Below, piece by piece: positions 30,856-42,019 of a stretch of DNA of 64,000 bases (the first letter of the stretch is position 1; every line of letters starts with the position of its first letter). Source of the stretch: Thauera sedimentorum (GTDB lineage Bacteria > Pseudomonadota > Gammaproteobacteria > Burkholderiales > Rhodocyclaceae); contig NZ_JACTAH010000001.1 of NCBI RefSeq assembly GCF_014489115.1, positions 1 through 64,000 of the forward strand. Reading direction: 5' to 3'. A model generated the notes under the pieces. It saw nothing but the letters and a program-made list of their open reading frames with translations, searched no databases and was not told where the DNA came from. The position numbers and the translations under genes were made by a program.

Positions 30856-31841
30856 TTGACATGGTGCTTGTGGCCGTCGGCGGCGCGGTTCTATGCTGGC
30901 TCGTGGTGCGCGCGAGGTTGCTGTTCGCGAGAAGCGGGCTGGATCTGCCTGGCCACAGATCGCTGCACTCGGCGCCAGTGCCGCATGGAGGCGGCCTCGG
31001 CATCGTGGTTGCTGCCTTGGCGGCCTGTCTGTGGCTGGAAGTCGCAATTTGCTGGCCGATCGCGATCCTCATCCTTGCGCTGGTGTCGATGCTGGACGAT
31101 GCGATCCATCTGCCGTTCTGGGTGCGGCTTGCGGTGCACCTGGGGGTTGCGACCTATGTCCTGCTCCAGGTGGAAAACGGCGTACCCACATGGCTACTGC
31201 TGGCCCTGATCCTGCTGATCGCATGGGCGACAAACGCTTACAACTTCATGGATGGTGCGGACGGTCTTGCCGGTAGCATGGCCGCAACGGGGTTCGGGGC
31301 GTATGGCCTTGCTTTCTCATCGGCCGGGCAATACGAGCTCGCTGGTGTCTGTGCTGCGGTTGCAGGAGCGTCCATGGCCTTTCTTCGTTACAACTGGCAC
31401 CCGGCCAAGGTGTTCTCGGGCGATGTGGGTGCCATTCCGCTGGGTTTCATGGCTGGAGCACTGGGCGTGTACGGAGTCCTGCACGAGATCTGGCCCGCCT
31501 GGTTTCCGCTGATCGTCTTTGCCCCCTTTCTTGCGGATGCCACGGTCACTCTGCTTCGTCGAGCGCTTCGTGGCGAGCGCGTATGGGAAGCTCATCGTGA
31601 GCACTACTACCAGCGGATGGTCCTGATGTATGGGCGGCACGACCGGATGTGCAAACAATGGATACTCCTGATGCTCAGTGGCGCAGTGCTTGGCTTGGTA
31701 ATGCTCTGGTACGCGAAGTGGCTTGGTTTGTGCGCCCTGCTGGCATGGTCCGCGGTTGTCTTGTTGCTGGGGGTCAGGGTGGATCGTCGTTGGCGAGCGC
31801 ATGCTGATGGCAAGCATCGGTCCGCTCTCCGCATGGAGTAA
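30852..31841 (+). CDS. Undecaprenyl-phosphate sugar-1-phosphate transferase, WbpL/WecA family
   Basis: Integral membrane initiating glycosyltransferase of 329 residues with about ten hydrophobic segments. LHSAPVPHGGGLGIV is the first loop motif, VSMLDDAIHLP and NAYNFMDGADGLAG supply the Asp and NxxNFMDG active-site blocks, and FSGDVGAIPLG the third. It would transfer HexNAc-1-P to undecaprenyl phosphate for an O-antigen or EPS repeat. The WbpV-like gene overlaps its start. Confidence 0.9.
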   Translation: MIDMVLVAVGGAVLCWLVVRARLLFARSGLDLPGHRSLHSAPVPHGGGLGIVVAALAACLWLEVAICWPIAILILALVSMLDDAIHLPFWVRLAVHLGVATYVLLQVENGVPTWLLLALILLIAWATNAYNFMDGADGLAGSMAATGFGAYGLAFSSAGQYELAGVCAAVAGASMAFLRYNWHPAKVFSGDVGAIPLGFMAGALGVYGVLHEIWPAWFPLIVFAPFLADATVTLLRRALRGERVWEAHREHYYQRMVLMYGRHDRMCKQWILLMLSGAVLGLVMLWYAKWLGLCALLAWSAVVLLLGVRVDRRWRAHADGKHRSALRME

Positions 31842-31842
31842 A

Positions 31843-33738
31843 ATGCGCGCCATCATGAAATATCGTCTTCCCGCAAACTGGCGCTCCATGGCCGTTTTTG
31901 CATTCGATCTGTTGGCCGTGGTGCTTGCATGGGTGGGCGGTTTTCTCCTACGCATGGATTTTCAGGTCAGTGCAGATTACCTTCAGCTCATGGGGCAGGG
32001 TCTGCTTCTTCTGTTGCCGGTTCAGGGGGTGATTTTCCGGGCCTCGGGTCTGTACCGCGGTATTTGGGCGTTTGCCAGCCTTCCTGACCTGCTGCGCATC
32101 CTGCGTGCAGTCGGTTTCAGCGTGCTCGCTGTGGCATTGGGAGCAGTGCTGTTCTATCCGTCGCCGCTGGTGCCGCGCAGTATGCTTCTCCTCTATCCGT
32201 TGCTTCTCGCCGGTATCATGGCGGGCGGGCGTGTTGCCTATCGGATCTTCAAGGAGCACCGTGATTTTGGTGCGCTGCGGGCGGTTGGCAAGCCTGTGCT
32301 GGTGCTCGGGGTCGGTCGTGAAGCCGCCAATCTGGTTCAAGAACTGACTCGCTCGCGCGAATGGTATGTCGTGGGAATACTCGATGATGATCCACGCAAA
32401 CGTCATCGGGAAGTGTGCGGCGTCAAGGTGTTGGGTGCGCTTGAGGAGATCGGTGAGTGGGCATCGGTCTTGCGGACCCGGCACGCCATCATCGCCATGC
32501 CAGGCGCAAATCGCGCGGAACATCGCAGAGTGGCCAATCTTTGCATCCGCGCGGGCATTCGTGTGTTCACACTGCCTCCGATCGGGCAGCTCATTCACGG
32601 GCACGACACCGTTTCACAGATGCGGCGACTCAACGTCGAGGATTTACTTGGTCGGGAGCCTGTCAGTATCGACACGCCTGAGGTCCGGCAAATGCTCAAG
32701 GGCAGGGTGGCGATGGTGACCGGAGCGGGCGGATCGATCGGTGCCGAACTCTGTAGGCAGATTGCCCGATTCCAGCCGGCGCAGATTGTTGCGTTCGAAC
32801 AGAGCGAGTATGCGCTCTATGCGTTGACAGAGAACTTTGCCGACGTGTTTCCTGAGGTCGATCTCGTGGCTGTCGCCGGCGACATCAAGGACCGGCGGCG
32901 CGTGTCGGAGATCATGGAGCGCTATGCGCCCGCAGTGGTCTTTCATGCTGCGGCATACAAGCATGTGCCGCTGATGGAGGAGCGAAACGCGTGGCAGGCG
33001 ATTCGGAACAACGTGCTCGGTTCGTGGATAGTGGCTCGGGCTGCCTCCGCCGTGCGTGTCGAGAGATTCGTGCTGGTTTCGACCGACAAGGCGGTGAATC
33101 CAACCAACGTCATGGGGGCCAGCAAGCGCCTGGCCGAGATGATCTGTCAGTACATGCAGCAACAGTCCCCGGCGACTCGTTTCGAGATGGTCCGGTTCGG
33201 TAACGTTTTGGGCAGCACCGGGAGTGTCATACCCAAGTTTCAGGCTCAGATCGAGCGCGGTGGGCCGGTTACCGTGACTCATCCCGAGATCACGCGCTAC
33301 TTCATGGCGATCGATGAAGCGGCGCAACTGGTGCTGGAGGCTGCCAGCATGGGCGCTGGGGGTGAGGTATTCGTGCTGGACATGGGGGAGCCTGTGCGAG
33401 TGCTCGATCTGGCGCGCGACATGATTCGCCTATCCGGCTATGGCGATGACGAGATCTCTATCGTGTTCAGCGGCTTGCGCCCCGGCGAGAAGTTGTATGA
33501 AGAAGTGTTGGCAGATTGCGAATTGACGCGCCCGACTCACCATCCCAAATTGCGCGTCGCACGCTCGGCTCTGCCTCCAGACTTTGATCTGAATGCGCTG
33601 CTGCACTGGATACAATCTGGCCGGACTCTGTCAGATGACCAAGTGCGGCGAGACCTTCGGCGTTGGGTGCCGGAGTATCAACCCTATAATCCGCCGCGTC
33701 CTGTTCTGGTGTCCGAGTCCATCAAACTGGAAGCCTGA
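31843..33738 (+). CDS. Nucleoside-diphosphate-sugar 4,6-dehydratase, WbpM/PglF family
   Basis: 631 residues. An N-terminal membrane domain of four hydrophobic segments (about 12-125) is followed by a CoA-binding-like Rossmann domain (LVLGVGREAANLVQEL) and an SDR dehydratase domain (VTGAGGSIGAELCRQI, then the STDKAVNPTNVMGASKR block). The position of the classical active-site Tyr is Met (VMGASK), as in WbpM. It makes a UDP-4-keto-6-deoxy-HexNAc. A GGAG lies four bases before the ATG at 31843, but a second ATG at 31855 is equally possible. Third of the WbpV-WbpL-WbpM set. Confidence 0.92.
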   Translation: MRAIMKYRLPANWRSMAVFAFDLLAVVLAWVGGFLLRMDFQVSADYLQLMGQGLLLLLPVQGVIFRASGLYRGIWAFASLPDLLRILRAVGFSVLAVALGAVLFYPSPLVPRSMLLLYPLLLAGIMAGGRVAYRIFKEHRDFGALRAVGKPVLVLGVGREAANLVQELTRSREWYVVGILDDDPRKRHREVCGVKVLGALEEIGEWASVLRTRHAIIAMPGANRAEHRRVANLCIRAGIRVFTLPPIGQLIHGHDTVSQMRRLNVEDLLGREPVSIDTPEVRQMLKGRVAMVTGAGGSIGAELCRQIARFQPAQIVAFEQSEYALYALTENFADVFPEVDLVAVAGDIKDRRRVSEIMERYAPAVVFHAAAYKHVPLMEERNAWQAIRNNVLGSWIVARAASAVRVERFVLVSTDKAVNPTNVMGASKRLAEMICQYMQQQSPATRFEMVRFGNVLGSTGSVIPKFQAQIERGGPVTVTHPEITRYFMAIDEAAQLVLEAASMGAGGEVFVLDMGEPVRVLDLARDMIRLSGYGDDEISIVFSGLRPGEKLYEEVLADCELTRPTHHPKLRVARSALPPDFDLNALLHWIQSGRTLSDDQVRRDLRRWVPEYQPYNPPRPVLVSESIKLEA

Positions 33739-33749
33739 GGTATCCGATC

Positions 33750-34571
33750 TTGGCGACCTATGCGATAGGCGACGTTCAGGGCTGCTACAGAGAATTTCGC
33801 GACCTGCTTGACAAGATCCAGTTTGATCCGGCGCGTGATCGCCTGTGGTTGGTCGGCGACTTGGTGAATAGGGGGCCTGCGTCGCTGGAGACCCTTCGTT
33901 TCGTTCGCAGCCTCGGTGAATCTGCGATCACCGTGCTGGGTAATCACGATCTGTATCTGCTCAAGCTGGCGTACTCCGGCGCAGCGGGTCGCAAGCGAGC
34001 CGATACCCTGCAGCAGGTGCTCGAAGCGAAGGATCGTGACGATCTGGTCGACTGGTTGCGGAAACGCCCCCTGATGCATCTGGAGGACGGGTTTGCAATG
34101 GTTCATGCCGGCCTGTTGCCTGGGTGGTCCGTGACGCAGGCCCGCGTGCTCGCCGAAGAGGTGGAGAACTTGCTTGCGGGGCCCGATTGGGGACGGCTGA
34201 TGGACCATCTATGGGGTAATCAGCCACGTGCCTGGGATTCATCCCTGAAGGGATGGGACCGTATCCGGGTGATTGTCAACGCAATGACCCGAATGCGTTT
34301 CTGTTCGCGGGACGGCCAGATGGAGTTCGACACCAAGGGTGTGCCGGAGAAGGCGCCTTTCGGTCACATTCCGTGGTTTGCGCACCCCGCGCGCGCCAGC
34401 ACCGACACAACTATCGTCTTTGGTCATTGGTCTGCCCTGGGGCTCAAGATTACGGACAACCTGATGGCACTCGATACAGGCTGCATTTGGGGCGAGAAGC
34501 TCACGGCCATCTGCCTGGAGACACGAGAGCCGGTGCAAATTCAGGCGGGGAAGGGTCTTGTCCAGAGGTAG
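33750..34571 (+). CDS. apaH: Bis(5'-nucleosyl)-tetraphosphatase, symmetrical (ApaH)
   Basis: Hydrolyses diadenosine tetraphosphate; calcineurin-like metallophosphatase of 273 residues. Metal motifs are GDVQGC, GDLVNRGP and LGNHD in the right order. Translation begins at a TTG; a GAGG nine bases earlier and the MATYAIGDVQGC family N-terminus support it. Its place inside a polysaccharide gene run is common in betaproteobacteria and need not imply a glycan role. It overlaps the next gene by 14 bases. Confidence 0.92.
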   Translation: MATYAIGDVQGCYREFRDLLDKIQFDPARDRLWLVGDLVNRGPASLETLRFVRSLGESAITVLGNHDLYLLKLAYSGAAGRKRADTLQQVLEAKDRDDLVDWLRKRPLMHLEDGFAMVHAGLLPGWSVTQARVLAEEVENLLAGPDWGRLMDHLWGNQPRAWDSSLKGWDRIRVIVNAMTRMRFCSRDGQMEFDTKGVPEKAPFGHIPWFAHPARASTDTTIVFGHWSALGLKITDNLMALDTGCIWGEKLTAICLETREPVQIQAGKGLVQR

Positions 34572-35715
34572 AGCGGGCGATGCTTCCAGAAAGCCTGCGC
34601 TAGTGGTGATCTCCAGCCAGGCTCTATCGCTGTGGAACTTTCGTGGGCCGCTGATCCGTGCGTGGGTCGCGGCCGGTTGGCGCGTCGTGGCGCTTGCGCC
34701 GGATTACGACGATGCTGGCCGCGCACGGGTTGCATCGCTTGGTGCAGAACCGCTCGACTACAGTCTAGGTCGCGCCGGCCTTCATCCTCTGCGCGATGTG
34801 CTCGACATCGCGCGCCTGGTCGGGCTCTTGCTGCGCCTGCGTCCGGCCTGCAGCTTTGCTTACTTCGTTAAGCCCGTGATCTATGGTGGTATCGCTGCAC
34901 GGTTGGCGGGCATCCCGCGTCGCTACGCGATGGTGGAGGGTGCTGGATACGTGTTCTCCGATCCGCCGCAGGGGCCCGCGCTACGTCGTCGCTTCCTCAG
35001 GTGGGCCGTCGTGGCACTCTATCGGCTGGGTCTGGCAGGCGTGCGCAAGGTCCTGTTTCTCAACCGTGACGATGAAGAAATGTTCCGCATGTTGCGCCTG
35101 GTCTCGCCCGATCAGACAGAGTGTGTTGGCGCAATCGGGGTCGATCTCGATCACTTTGCCCCTGCATCATCCGTAGTCGAGCCGCTCGTATTTATCCTGG
35201 CGGCGCGTCTGCTGGTGGAGAAGGGGGTGCGCGAGTATGTTGAGGCCGCGCGGCTGGTAAGGCGGTTGCGGCCTGAGGTGCGCTTCATCCTGCTGGGCAG
35301 CCCCGACCAGAATCCAGGTTCCGTATCTCACTCGGAGCTCCTGGAATGGTCATCCGAGGGCGTCGTCGAATGGCAGGCCCACGTTGATGACGTTCGGCCT
35401 TGGCTCGCACGGGCGAGCGTCTATGTCCTGCCAACCTGGTATCGTGAAGGGGTTCCCCGCGGTATTCAGGAGGCTATGGCCATGGGGCGTCCGGTCATCA
35501 CCACTGATATGCCCGGATGCAGAGATGCCGTAGTTGACGGTGAAACCGGGCTCCTTGTCCCTCCGCGCGATTCGAGAGCGCTGGCCGACTGCATGCTTCG
35601 GTTCGTCGATGCCCCCGGGTTGGTCTGCCGCATGGGGCAGGCTGCGCGAAAGTTTGCGGAGCAGGCCTTCGACGTACACGCAGCCAACGATCGTATCCTA
35701 CGGGCCATGAGATGA
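34558..35715 (+). CDS. Glycosyltransferase family 4 (PglA/WbtE-like)
   Basis: 385 residues, GT-B fold. KPVIYGGIAARLAGI and MVEGAGYVFSDPP lie in the acceptor domain, and the donor side has AARLLVEKGVREYVEA, WYREGVPRGIQEAMAMGRPVI and GCRDAVVDGETGLLVP, the E-x7-E type block. It begins with TTG preceded by GGGGAAGG, and overlaps apaH. Such enzymes add the second HexNAc or hexose to an undecaprenyl-PP sugar; donor and linkage cannot be assigned. Confidence 0.88.
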   Translation: MSRGRAGDASRKPALVVISSQALSLWNFRGPLIRAWVAAGWRVVALAPDYDDAGRARVASLGAEPLDYSLGRAGLHPLRDVLDIARLVGLLLRLRPACSFAYFVKPVIYGGIAARLAGIPRRYAMVEGAGYVFSDPPQGPALRRRFLRWAVVALYRLGLAGVRKVLFLNRDDEEMFRMLRLVSPDQTECVGAIGVDLDHFAPASSVVEPLVFILAARLLVEKGVREYVEAARLVRRLRPEVRFILLGSPDQNPGSVSHSELLEWSSEGVVEWQAHVDDVRPWLARASVYVLPTWYREGVPRGIQEAMAMGRPVITTDMPGCRDAVVDGETGLLVPPRDSRALADCMLRFVDAPGLVCRMGQAARKFAEQAFDVHAANDRILRAMR

Positions 35716-36809
35716 GCGTTCTCGACCCTGTCCCGGTGCTCCACATCCTTCTCGCGACCTATCGAGGGGCGCGCTTCCTTCCTGCTCAGCTAGACAGCCT
35801 GATTGAGCAACGAGACCGAGAGTGGCGTCTACTGGTGAGCGATGACGGCAGTGATGACGACACACTGTCCATCTTGCGCGGCTACGCTGCTCGTGACCCG
35901 CGCATCGTCATGGTTGAGCGTTCGCCAGCCACGCTTGGTGCAACCCGAAATTTCGCCTTGCTACTTCAGCACTTCCTGTCGACGGACGGTCAGTGGTTTG
36001 CGCTCTGTGATCAGGACGACGTCTGGCTTCCGCACAAGGTTGAGCGCCTGCGGCGCGCGCTGCGGGATCATGTGAATGCAACTGAACCCTGTCTGGCATA
36101 TTCGGACTTGGCCTGGATCGACGAGAGGGGGCGGTTGCTGTCCGCATCGCATTTCTCAGGTGCAGGCTTGCGTCACCCAGCGCAGGCTGCAACTGTTTCT
36201 GCGCTGCTGCACAATCTTGTTCCAGGCTGCGCGATGGCGGGCAATCGCGCTCTGGCCGAGCGAGCACTTCCTCTCCCAACATCCGTTGCTCATCATGATT
36301 GGTGGCTGCTCGCCCTTGCTGCCGCGGGTGGAGAGGTCGTCCCAGTCAGTGAAGTGCTGGTTCACTATCGCCAGCATGGGAACAATCAGGTAGGGGCGTC
36401 CGGAGCGCTTCGTCGTATCGCGCGTCTGCTCACACGTCCTGCTTACCTCCTCGCACATGCGAAGACGCAGTATTGGGGGGCTGTTGAGCAGGGTAGCGAA
36501 CTGAGAACACGGCTCGGATTCGACCGGATCAAGCCAGCTTGGCGCGGTGCACTCACCGTGAGCGAACGCAGGCTCGCCGCGCACTCGCGCTGGCGCCGCG
36601 TTCACGCCATTCTCTCCGGTGCTGCGAAACGGCAGGGTTTGGCGCGAAGCATTTTCATGCTCATCGGTGCACTGCAGGAGCCGCCGCCGTCCACCGACCG
36701 CACCGGAGGCTGTACCCACGTTTCCGCTTGCACGGATATGGCCGACGAGTGGACGGCGCGACCATGCTCCGGTCAGGCCGACCGAGGCACAGATCAACCA
36801 GTAGGCTAG
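35712..36809 (+). CDS. Glycosyltransferase family 2 (RfbF/rhamnosyltransferase-like)
   Basis: 365 residues. VLHILLATYRGARFL and LVSDDGSDD are GT-A donor motifs, followed by LCDQDDVWLPHK (DxD-type DQDD) and AHHDWWLLALAAAGG, characteristic of the RfbF-like branch. The final ~45 residues (after LIGALQE) are poor in hydrophobics and rich in Thr, Cys and Pro. That departs from the family and may mark a degraded or frameshifted end. Start overlaps the previous stop by ATGA. Confidence 0.82.
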   Translation: MSVLDPVPVLHILLATYRGARFLPAQLDSLIEQRDREWRLLVSDDGSDDDTLSILRGYAARDPRIVMVERSPATLGATRNFALLLQHFLSTDGQWFALCDQDDVWLPHKVERLRRALRDHVNATEPCLAYSDLAWIDERGRLLSASHFSGAGLRHPAQAATVSALLHNLVPGCAMAGNRALAERALPLPTSVAHHDWWLLALAAAGGEVVPVSEVLVHYRQHGNNQVGASGALRRIARLLTRPAYLLAHAKTQYWGAVEQGSELRTRLGFDRIKPAWRGALTVSERRLAAHSRWRRVHAILSGAAKRQGLARSIFMLIGALQEPPPSTDRTGGCTHVSACTDMADEWTARPCSGQADRGTDQPVG

Positions 36810-36916
36810 TCCGTGTGCTCGATGGCGTGCCAGGCCAAGGGCCACAACCACAGCTTCGGGCTTCGCGGTAAACTCCTATCCCTCCCGCGATCCCCGAATG
36901 ATCGGGTTCGGAATTC

Positions 36917-38642
<1,726 letters not shown>

Positions 38643-38650
<8 letters not shown>

Positions 38651-39890
38651 GTACGTCTACCGCGCTGCGGATGCGGCCGGCAGGGTGCTCGACGGAACGC
38701 TGGACGCCTCCGGTCGCGAAAGCGCATTGCGGCAATTACGCAGCAAAGGCCTCACGCCCGTTAGTCTCAAGGAGTCCGCTGGCGCCCGCCCCACCCCCTC
38801 AGTCGAAAGTGCAGGTACTTCCACTGGAGCGAGAGGCTGGCGTTTCGCTAGCCACGAGCCCGATCGGACCGACGTGCATAACTTGACATCGGAACTCGCC
38901 GTGATGTTGCGGGCGGGCTTGCCGCTTGATCGTGCCCTTCGTATTCTGATCGATATGACCGAAAAGCCGTCGATGGTCAGCCTCCTGCAGGACCTACTCA
39001 AGTCGGTCAAAGGCGGGAAGGGACTGTCGCAGGCGCTTCAGCAGCATCACGGTTTGTTTGGCGATTTCTATATCAGCATGCTGCGTTCTGGCGAAGCGGG
39101 TGGAAATCTAGGTGAAGTGCTTGGCAGACTCGCAGAGCACCTCGAGCGGGTAAAGGCCTTGCGCGAATCGGTCATCTCTGCGCTGATCTATCCCGCCATC
39201 CTGATCGTTGTGGCATGCATCTCCGTAGTCCTTATGTTGGGCTTCGTAGTGCCGCAGTTCGAGACGCTCTTCGAGGACATGGGCGAGGCGCTGCCCCTGC
39301 CAACACGTCTTATCGTCGCTTTGGGCGAGGTTGTCGCTGCTTGGGGGTGGTTGATTGCCATCGGTGCGGGAGCTGCCGCGTGGCTGGGACGTCGCTGGTT
39401 GGCAACGCAGCGGGGGCGGCTGTGGCTGGATCGGGCGCTGCTGCGTGTACCCGTCCTTGGTGAGCTGGTTCGTAAGTACGAACTGACTCGCTTTGCGCGC
39501 AGCATGGGGACATTGCTTGGCAGCGGAGTGCCAATCGTCGGCGCGCTTCAAATTGCTGGCGACACGATCGGAAATCTGGTTCTCCGCAACGCCATGTCGA
39601 GTGTGCCGGCAGCCATCAAGCAGGGTGGGCGGCTCGCCGACGCCTTGCACCTTACCGGTTTGTTCAGTCCATTGGCACTGAACATGGTTCGTCTGGGAGA
39701 GGAGACTGGTAGGCTAGATGCGATGCTGCTGGAACTCTCCAGAGTGCACGATGCCGACGTCCAGGCGGGCGTCAAGCGCCTCCTGACCATGCTGGAGCCA
39801 TTGCTCATACTGGTTCTCGGTGCCGTCATTGCAGCGATCATTGTGTCGATACTGATGGGTATCCTCTCGGTCAATGACTTGGCACTATAA
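38643..39890 (+). CDS. gspF: Type II secretion inner-membrane platform protein GspF
   Basis: 415 residues with the duplicated T2SSF domain and three hydrophobic segments (about 180-200, 225-250, 385-408). AEYVYRAADAAGRVLDG at the N-terminus, LTSELAVMLRAGLPLDRAL, and MLRSGEAGGNLGEVLGRLA with its later copy MVRLGEETGRLDAML are diagnostic. It overlaps gspE by eight bases. Confidence 0.95.
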
Positions 39891-39999
39891 GCTGCAGCAC
39901 GAATGGGAACTCGTCCGACTGCGGGAGTTCTCCAAATGAAACGAAAGGATGCATGCGCTGCTGTCCGGCAGCCGGCTGCCTTACAATTGCGAACCGCTT

Positions 40000-40018
40000 C
40001 GCCGCGTGGCGTTTTTTT
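40000..40018 (+). terminator. Terminator-like hairpin between gspF and gspG
   Basis: CGCC-GCGT-GGCG followed by seven T residues, ten bases before the gspG ATG. The stem is only 4 bp, so it may weakly attenuate or simply be chance. The 137-base gap between gspF and gspG is the only sizeable break inside an otherwise overlapping locus. Confidence 0.35.
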
Positions 40019-40027
40019 GGAAGTGCA

Positions 40028-40465
40028 ATGAACCAAGTCTCCCTCCCCCGCCGTCCATCGCTTGGCTTCACCTTGGTGGAGATTCTGGTCGTCCTGGCCA
40101 TCCTCGGCCTACTGGCCGGTTTGGTCGGGCCGCGCGTACTCAGCCAACTCGGTGGTGCAAAGAGCAAGACCGCCGCGGTGCAGATTAAGGACCTTGAGCA
40201 AGCTGCAGAGCTCTTCAAACTCGACATTGGCCGTTTCCCGACCCGTGAGGAGGGCCTGGAGGCTCTCGTGACGCGTCCTGCTAGTGCGCCCGCAGGATGG
40301 AATGGTCCGTACTTGCGCAAAGGCGGCGTGCCGTCCGACCCTTGGGGTAACCCGTACCGCTACGATGTGCCTGGGCGAAACGGCGACATCGATATCTATT
40401 CCTACGGTGCGGACAACGCCGTGGGTGGCGAAGGCGAGAACGCTGATATCGGCAACTGGCTGTGA
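40028..40465 (+). CDS. gspG: Major pseudopilin GspG
   Basis: 145 residues. The prepilin leader ends at Gly before FTLVEILVVLAILGLLAG (cleavage G-F, Glu at +5). The globular part has PTREEGLEALV and DPWGNPYRY, then the calcium-loop region YSYGADNAVGGEGENADI. These are hallmarks of GspG. It needs a prepilin peptidase; none lies in the window. Confidence 0.96.
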   Translation: MNQVSLPRRPSLGFTLVEILVVLAILGLLAGLVGPRVLSQLGGAKSKTAAVQIKDLEQAAELFKLDIGRFPTREEGLEALVTRPASAPAGWNGPYLRKGGVPSDPWGNPYRYDVPGRNGDIDIYSYGADNAVGGEGENADIGNWL

Positions 40466-40506
40466 GTCTTGGTGCTCCTGCTCACTGGTCGCCCACTCGG
40501 GATCCA

Positions 40507-40941
40507 ATGCGTGGGTTTACTCTGCTCGAGTTGATGGTGGCGCTGGCTATCGCGGCGCTGTTGGTGGTCAGCATGCCGTTTGCAGTCGTCAAGGCGTACG
40601 ATTCGATGCAATACCGGGCTGCTGTACGCAACGTCCTGACGGGACTCAAATACGCCCGTCTTGAAGCAATGAGGCTTGGGCGCGATGTGGCGTTCCAGGT
40701 TGAACTCGAAAGCCGCGAATATGGCGTTGAGGGCAGGCTGGAGCGCTATCCGGAGCAGGTCGAATTGCAGTTGTTGGTGGCCGATTCTGAAGGTGCTGCT
40801 ACAAGCGCAGCAATCCGCTTCTATCCGGACGGTAGCTCTACAGGAGGGTTGATCGACATCCTGCGTCCGGGCGGCAGCGGTGTGCGCATCCAGGTGGACT
40901 GGCTGCTCGGTCGTATCTCACAGCGCACTCACGAAGGATGA
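40507..40941 (+). CDS. gspH: Minor pseudopilin GspH
   Basis: 144 residues. MRG then FTLLELMVALAIAALLVV gives a class III leader with Glu at +5; the GspH C-domain follows (AVRNVLTGLKYARLEAMRLG). An in-frame GTG at 40462 that overlaps the gspG stop would lengthen the leader by 15 residues; the ATG was preferred since it gives a three-residue leader ending in Gly. Confidence 0.88.
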   Translation: MRGFTLLELMVALAIAALLVVSMPFAVVKAYDSMQYRAAVRNVLTGLKYARLEAMRLGRDVAFQVELESREYGVEGRLERYPEQVELQLLVADSEGAATSAAIRFYPDGSSTGGLIDILRPGGSGVRIQVDWLLGRISQRTHEG

Positions 40942-41342
40942 CGTTCAAGCGGACTTCGTCCAAGCGGGTGCGCGGCTTCTCCCTGCTGGAGGTGCTAGTC
41001 GCCTTTTCCATCATGGCGCTCTCGCTTGGTGTGCTGTACAACGCTGCTGGCGGCAGTGTGCGCGGCGCGCAGGCGACGGATCGCAGCAGTCGGGCGCTTA
41101 TCCTCGCACAATCCCTTCTGGCGTTGCACGCCAGTGTGCCCCGCGAGGGGCTTCATGCCCAGGGCTCGACCGTAGATGGCGAGTTCGACTGGCGCCTGAG
41201 CAGCGAGCCCTACCCTCTTGCGCTTGATCCGCTCCCGCCTGTCGGTTTGCAGCAGATCGAAGCCCACGTCGAATGGTCCGAACGTGGCGAACGTCGACAC
41301 GCGGTGCTTCTCACGCTGGTGCCCGAGCGACTCAGTCCATGA
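40938..41342 (+). CDS. gspI: Minor pseudopilin GspI
   Basis: 134 residues. KRVRG then FSLLEVLVAFSIMALSLGVL is the prepilin N-terminus. The short C-domain resembles GspI (SRALILAQSLLA). Overlaps gspH and gspJ by four bases each. Confidence 0.88.
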   Translation: MTFKRTSSKRVRGFSLLEVLVAFSIMALSLGVLYNAAGGSVRGAQATDRSSRALILAQSLLALHASVPREGLHAQGSTVDGEFDWRLSSEPYPLALDPLPPVGLQQIEAHVEWSERGERRHAVLLTLVPERLSP

Positions 41343-42019
41343 AACGGCTACACGCATCCGGTCACGGGCAAGGCGGCTTCACATTGGTGGAAGTCGTCGT
41401 TGCACTGACACTGCTCTCGCTCATCGTGCTCGGTTTGCTCGGTGCGCTGCGTAGCATCGGGCAGACTGGCGAGCGACTAGAGGCGCAGGCCTTGGTGAAT
41501 GATGATCTGCGTCTCGTCAGTGCCTTGCTTCAGAGCTCCCTCGCGAGCGCCTCGTCCTCGCAACGCGTTGCGTTGGACGCCGAATCGCAGACAGTGTGGC
41601 TCCAGGGTGGGCCTCAATCTATCGAATGGTTGGGTGTGCTGCCCGCACGTCACGGTGTCGGGGGGGTGATGCATCTGCGCCTGCAACTCGAAGCAACAGG
41701 GGTGGACCATCACCGTCTCGTGCTCTACATGGCTGCCTATCGAGGGCCCGAAAAGGTGCCCGATTGGGAGGCATTCGAGCCCCGCGTGCTTCTGGACGGC
41801 GTCACATCCATGCGGGTGCATTACCTCGGTGTCCGTGAGGCGCAATGGACGCAGGAATGGCAGAACGAAACGGTACTTCCGGAAGTGCTTCACCTTGCGC
41901 TGTCGCTGCGAGGTCGTACCTGGCCACCGCTTGTCGTCAGGTTGCTCAATTCGACCGATCAGCCGCGTCCCGCGGCGGTCGTGACCGAACGCGTCCTGAT
42001 CGGGTTGCCTGACGCATGA
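41339..42019 (+). CDS. gspJ: Minor pseudopilin GspJ
   Basis: 226 residues, the size expected of GspJ. The leader ends GQGG before FTLVEVVVALTLLSLIVLG. The C-domain contains SIEWLGVLPAR and a late VLHLALSLRGRTWPPLVVRL strand pair. GspJ joins GspI and GspK at the pseudopilus tip. Starts within the last codons of gspI. Confidence 0.86.
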   Translation: MKRLHASGHGQGGFTLVEVVVALTLLSLIVLGLLGALRSIGQTGERLEAQALVNDDLRLVSALLQSSLASASSSQRVALDAESQTVWLQGGPQSIEWLGVLPARHGVGGVMHLRLQLEATGVDHHRLVLYMAAYRGPEKVPDWEAFEPRVLLDGVTSMRVHYLGVREAQWTQEWQNETVLPEVLHLALSLRGRTWPPLVVRLLNSTDQPRPAAVVTERVLIGLPDA

